The notes under the pieces were generated by a model that saw nothing but the letters and a program-made list of their open reading frames with translations, made no database searches and had not been told where the DNA came from. The position numbers and the translations under genes were made by a program. Below, piece by piece: positions 58,637 to 60,822 of a stretch of 60,822 nt of DNA (within the stretch, counting starts at the first letter, position 1; every line of letters begins with the position of its first letter). Origin of the DNA: an uncultured Agathobacter sp. (GTDB lineage: Bacteria; Bacillota; Clostridia; Lachnospirales; Lachnospiraceae); NCBI GenBank assembly GCA_910587655.1, contig CAJUND010000016.1:1-60822 (forward strand), read 5' to 3'.

Positions 58637-59179
58637 ATGGCAAGACCACAGACGAAATCAGATTTAATTACCGTAGCAACAGAAAATTTTGAACAGCTGA
58701 ACGCTCTTATTGAAGGATTAACAGAAAAAGAACTGTCAGTACCGTTTGATTTTTCAGATACGGCAAAAAAAGAGGCACACTGGAAAAGGGATAAAAATCT
58801 GAGGGATGTATTAGTTCATCTTTATGAGTGGCACCAGCTTTTGCAAAACTGGGTGCGGTCAAACCTAAACGGTGAAAACCAGCCGTTTATTCCAAAACCC
58901 TACAACTGGAAAACCTATGGGATTATGAATGTGGAGTTCTGGAGAAAGCACCAGAAAACAACGACTGAGGAAGCAAAGGAACTGCTGCAAAAATCTCATT
59001 GTGAAGTTATGAAGCTGATGGAAACTTTTTCAAATGAGGAGCTGTTTTCCAAAGGCGTGTATCCATGGGTGGGAGGAAGTATGCTGGGTTCCTATTTTGT
59101 CAGTAATACGGCAAGCCATTACAACTGGGCAGTAAAAAAACTGAAAGCGCATAAGAGAAACTGTGCAAAGCTGTCATAA
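58637..59179 (+). CDS. ClbS/DfsB family four-helix protein
   Basis: The 180-aa protein matches the ClbS/DfsB family by its opening MARPQTKSDLITVATENFEQ. The helices and segments WKRDKNLRDVLVHLYEWHQL near residues 54-73 and NVEFWRKHQKTTTEEAKELL near 99-118 also fit. ClbS hydrolyses the colibactin cyclopropane and protects DNA; the role of most family members is unknown. AGGAGG 9 bases upstream favours the ATG at 58637 over 58631. A WYL-type regulator precedes it. Confidence 0.85.
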   Translation: MARPQTKSDLITVATENFEQLNALIEGLTEKELSVPFDFSDTAKKEAHWKRDKNLRDVLVHLYEWHQLLQNWVRSNLNGENQPFIPKPYNWKTYGIMNVEFWRKHQKTTTEEAKELLQKSHCEVMKLMETFSNEELFSKGVYPWVGGSMLGSYFVSNTASHYNWAVKKLKAHKRNCAKLS

Positions 59180-59213
59180 TATAAAAATTGTCTTAATATT
59201 TTATACGGGAAAA

Positions 59214-59227
59214 GACGCGATTCGCGT
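59214..59227. repeat. Left flanking repeat of the type I toxin locus
   Basis: GACGCGATTCGCGT at 59214-59227, followed by TTCTGATG, is nearly repeated at 59590-59602 (GCGCGATTCGCGT, followed by CTGACAT). Both are short palindromes in the same orientation and bracket the toxin-antitoxin locus. Confidence 0.5.
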
Positions 59228-59253
59228 TTCTGATGCTGTATTACCTGAAATCC

Positions 59254-59282
59254 TTGAAATTGTCTGGGGAATATGCTATATT
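59254..59282 (+). promoter_or_regulatory. Promoter of the antisense RNA
   Basis: TTGAAA at 59254-59259 and TATATT at 59277-59282 are separated by 17 bases. It would drive a short RNA that runs towards the toxin gene and stops at the hairpin at 59344-59383. Confidence 0.75.
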
Positions 59283-59288
59283 AAAAGC

Positions 59289-59383
59289 ATAAAAGGAACA
59301 ACCGCCCACAAAGTGGTTCGACCTCGTTATTGATGTAGAAATTCCACCCTTTCGCTTGGTCAAAGTTTCGGGGTGGTTTTTCT
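59289..59383 (+). ncRNA. Predicted antitoxin RNA of a type I toxin-antitoxin system
   Basis: About 95 nt from the predicted start to a terminator whose arms CCACCC (59344-59349) and GGGTGG (59371-59376) are followed by TTTTTCT. It has no open frame of note and converges with the toxin gene on the other strand. The terminator hairpin can serve both RNAs, so their 3' ends overlap, as in Fst/TxpA-type systems. The RNA's 5' end, GGAACAACCG, is closely matched by the 5' region of the toxin message. Confidence 0.6.
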
Positions 59384-59391
59384 ATATGCTG

Positions 59392-59487
59392 TTACTTACT
59401 AAACGCAAATACGAATGTAAGCAACGCCAGCAGGAACATGCCAAAAGACATTAAGTCCTTAAAATCAAAATTGCTATGATTTTTCAT
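59392..59487 (-). CDS. Hol-Tox-like small membrane toxin (type I)
   Basis: The 31-aa peptide has a short polar N terminus, the segment FKDLMSFGMFLLALLTFVFA and a basic end. LMSFGMFLLALLTF is the hallmark of putative holin-like toxins (Hol-Tox), single-helix peptides that damage the membrane when overproduced. A GGGGGTGAT ribosome site lies about 5 bases before the ATG at 59487. A convergent short RNA gene with its own promoter lies opposite its 3' end, completing a type I layout. It is too short for most gene callers. Confidence 0.75.
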   Translation of the reverse strand: MKNHSNFDFKDLMSFGMFLLALLTFVFAFSK

Positions 59488-59589
59488 GGCATCACCCCCA
59501 TTCTTATGTAAGAATTGAGGTCTGCACCACCCTGTAACACGGTTGTTCTTTATTATTGTAGCATAATATTTCTTTGGATACTATAAAAA

Positions 59590-59602
59590 GCGCGATTCGC
59601 GT
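59590..59602. repeat. Right flanking repeat of the type I toxin locus
   Basis: GCGCGATTCGCGT matches the left repeat at 59214-59227 in the same orientation. It lies between the toxin promoter region and asnA. It could also act as a weak hairpin at the end of asnA. Confidence 0.5.
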
Positions 59603-59622
59603 CTGACATCCGAATCCTTATC

Positions 59623-60633
59623 TTATAAAATCAAAATCCCATGTTCTTTGCACTGTTTTAGCATATCCTCCGGCCAGAGGGAACTCTGAACTTCACCTAT
59701 ATGCGCCTTGCGCAGGAAAAACATACAGATTCTGGACTGTCCGATTCCCCCGCCAATGGTAAAAGGCACTTCTTCATGAATAACAGCTTTCTGGAACGGA
59801 AGGTTCTTGCGCTCCGGACAGCCTGCCTTGTCAAGCTGGGAAAGAAGAGAGTCAGCATCCACACGGATTCCCATGGAGGATAACTCAAGTGCGATATCCA
59901 GCACCGGATAGTATACTAATATATCAGCGTTTAATGCCCAGTCATCATAATCCGGCGCACGGCCGTCATGCGGTTCTCCGGAGGCAAGCTTGTCACCAAT
60001 CTGCATAATGCAGACAGCGCCTTTTTCCTTTGTAATCGCATACTCACGTTCTTTTGGCGGCTGGTCAGGATACAGGTTTTCCAGATCCTGTGAAGTGATA
60101 AAAAAGATTTCTTTTGGAAGAATCAGGTCAATGTAATCATACTGGATTGCCATGTACTGTTCCGTTTTGCGCAGGCATTTGTATACCGTGCGAACCGTTT
60201 CTTTCAGGAAATCCACATTGCGGTCTTCTTTTCGTATGATTTTTTCCCAGTCCCACTGGTCAACAAATACAGAGTGGATATTGTCCGTGGTTTCGTCCCT
60301 GCGGATGGCGTTCATGTCAGTATAAATTCCTTCTCCAAGGGAAAATCCGTATTTATGCAGCGCATAGCGTTTCCATTTGGCAAGGGAATGGACAACTTCC
60401 GCAAGTTTATCTTTCTGCTCTAAAATATCAAAAGCAACCGGACGTTCATATCCGTTTAAGTTATCATTTAATCCGGTGGTGGAATCAACGAAAAGCGGTG
60501 CAGAAACCCTTGTTAAATTCAGACGCTGTGCAAGCAGTGCCTGAAAAAAATCCTTGACGGTTTTAATTGCAAGCTGGGTGTCGTGAAGGTCCAGCTCAGA
60601 CTTATAGTCTTTTGGTAAAATCAATTGTTCCAT
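59623..60633 (-). CDS. asnA: Aspartate-ammonia ligase (asparagine synthetase A)
   Basis: AsnA makes asparagine from aspartate, ammonia and ATP. The 336-aa protein has the class II aminoacyl-tRNA-synthetase-like fold: APLFVDSTTGLNDNLNGYER near residues 45-64 and VDQWDWEKII near 121. The C-terminal FTIGGGIGQSRICMFFL near 292-308 is motif 3. AAAGGAG before the ATG at 60633 sets the start rather than the frame opening at 60648. A short hairpin (AATATCCC/GGGATATT type) lies just upstream of the ribosome site. No T-box was seen. Confidence 0.94.
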   Translation of the reverse strand: MEQLILPKDYKSELDLHDTQLAIKTVKDFFQALLAQRLNLTRVSAPLFVDSTTGLNDNLNGYERPVAFDILEQKDKLAEVVHSLAKWKRYALHKYGFSLGEGIYTDMNAIRRDETTDNIHSVFVDQWDWEKIIRKEDRNVDFLKETVRTVYKCLRKTEQYMAIQYDYIDLILPKEIFFITSQDLENLYPDQPPKEREYAITKEKGAVCIMQIGDKLASGEPHDGRAPDYDDWALNADILVYYPVLDIALELSSMGIRVDADSLLSQLDKAGCPERKNLPFQKAVIHEEVPFTIGGGIGQSRICMFFLRKAHIGEVQSSLWPEDMLKQCKEHGILIL

Positions 60634-60674
60634 AGGTTCTCCTTTCAATATCCCCTTGGGATATTACAGATATT

Positions 60675-60702
60675 AGTATAGCACACAAAACATGAATTTC
60701 AA
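60675..60702 (-). promoter_or_regulatory. Sigma-A promoter of asnA
   Basis: On the minus strand TTGAAA (60702-60697) and TATACT (60680-60675) are 16 bases apart. Transcription would start near 60668, leaving a leader of about 35 bases with one hairpin. Confidence 0.6.
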
Positions 60703-60733
60703 CAGAAACCCCGCCAAAAAATGTAAAGTGTGG

Positions 60734-60822
60734 TATAATCTGTCGTAAGGAGGGACCCGGCAGAGCCGGGAGGATTCCTTACGACCCTATCACAAGGAGG
60801 GACCCGGCAGAGCCGGGAGGAT
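60734..60822 (+). repeat. Promoter followed by tandem GGAGG-rich hairpin repeats at the window edge
   Basis: An extended -10 promoter (TGG then TATAAT at 60734-60739) should start RNA near 60746, the first base of a hairpin with arms GTAAGGA/TCCTTAC (60745-60782) and an inner CCGGC/GCCGG stem. A 29-base unit is repeated exactly at 60747-60775 and 60794-60822, and the window ends inside the second hairpin. It looks like the start of a small RNA or a long structured leader rich in GGA motifs. Confidence 0.6.

Noticed and set aside
60634..60674. Possible T-box or riboswitch before asnA
   Set aside because: The predicted leader is about 35 bases, far too short for a T-box, and no specifier loop or TGGN motif is visible.
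1..60822. CRISPR arrays, rRNA genes, intact insertion sequences or prophage
   Set aside because: No regularly spaced repeat/spacer pattern, rRNA sequence, full transposase or phage structural gene was seen; the only transposase-like sequence is the short Rpn-type remnant at 20699-21067.

Overview
The window reads as chromosomal DNA from a low-to-mid GC anaerobic Firmicute, most likely a gut Lachnospiraceae (Clostridia). The reasons are strong AGGAGG-type ribosome sites, consensus TTGACA/TATAAT promoters, the class III (anaerobic) ribonucleotide reductase, the BioW route to biotin, a galactan/galactose utilisation set, several chemoreceptors and many small hairpin repeats between genes. No rRNA, CRISPR array, intact insertion sequence or prophage was seen. 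The species is an inference.

Layout. 0.2-3.6 kb: citrate synthase, argJ and proC (glutamate-family metabolism). 3.6-8.2 kb: two small membrane proteins, a tRNA-Gly gene, a PAS-like protein, folA, ilvB and ilvN. 8.4-16.4 kb: flavin reductase, a SpoIID-like/peptidoglycan-binding protein, recJ, an MCP-like cytoplasmic protein, a PAP2-type membrane protein, an L,D-transpeptidase and a LacI regulator. 16.5-20 kb: a galactan locus (LacI-type operator, a barrel-fold carbohydrate-active protein, a zinc-ribbon protein, a GH53 endo-galactanase without a signal peptide). 20-31.3 kb: an accessory-like stretch with DegV, a frameshifted LysR regulator, a chemoreceptor, a PadR/HAAS pair, small membrane proteins, a broken kinase, and two HipA-like kinase loci, one fused and one split. 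31.3-35.7 kb: a biotin operon (ECF S component, bioW, bioF, bioD, bioA) behind a consensus promoter that overlaps a BirA-type operator. 35.8-39.8 kb: a chemoreceptor, an Imm1-like protein, and an ATPase/TOPRIM gene pair resembling a phage-defence module. 39.9-44.6 kb: galK, galT, RNase H, hisC. 44.6-49.3 kb: SMR-like exporter, an acyltransferase/DUF6320/esterase trio, metY. 49.4-54.2 kb: a sequestered-RBS hairpin, a 33-aa peptide ORF, a MotA-like membrane protein and a membrane-anchored LuxR regulator, then a convergent pair of ABC exporter half-transporters. 54.4-60.6 kb: nrdD behind two NrdR-like boxes, a membrane protein, an internally deleted GNAT, a WYL-type regulator, a ClbS/DfsB protein, a type I toxin-antitoxin locus (Hol-Tox-like) and asnA.

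How parts fit together. The GH53 enzyme and galK/galT together give a route from beta-1,4-galactan oligosaccharides to UDP-galactose and glucose-1-phosphate, although they are 20 kb apart. The biotin operon covers pimelate activation to dethiobiotin; bioB is not in the window.

Most interesting. (1) A family of structured intergenic repeats, at least six full copies, each with an asymmetric hairpin carrying an ATGAAAA-type bulge behind an AGGAG site. (2) A different hairpin repeat placed directly in front of, and in frame with, ilvN and recJ. (3) The split versus fused HipA-like kinases. (4) The ATPase/TOPRIM pair. (5) The peptide/MotA-like/membrane LuxR cassette. (6) The compact type I toxin locus. 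All functional statements rest on reading motifs by eye; no database search was run.
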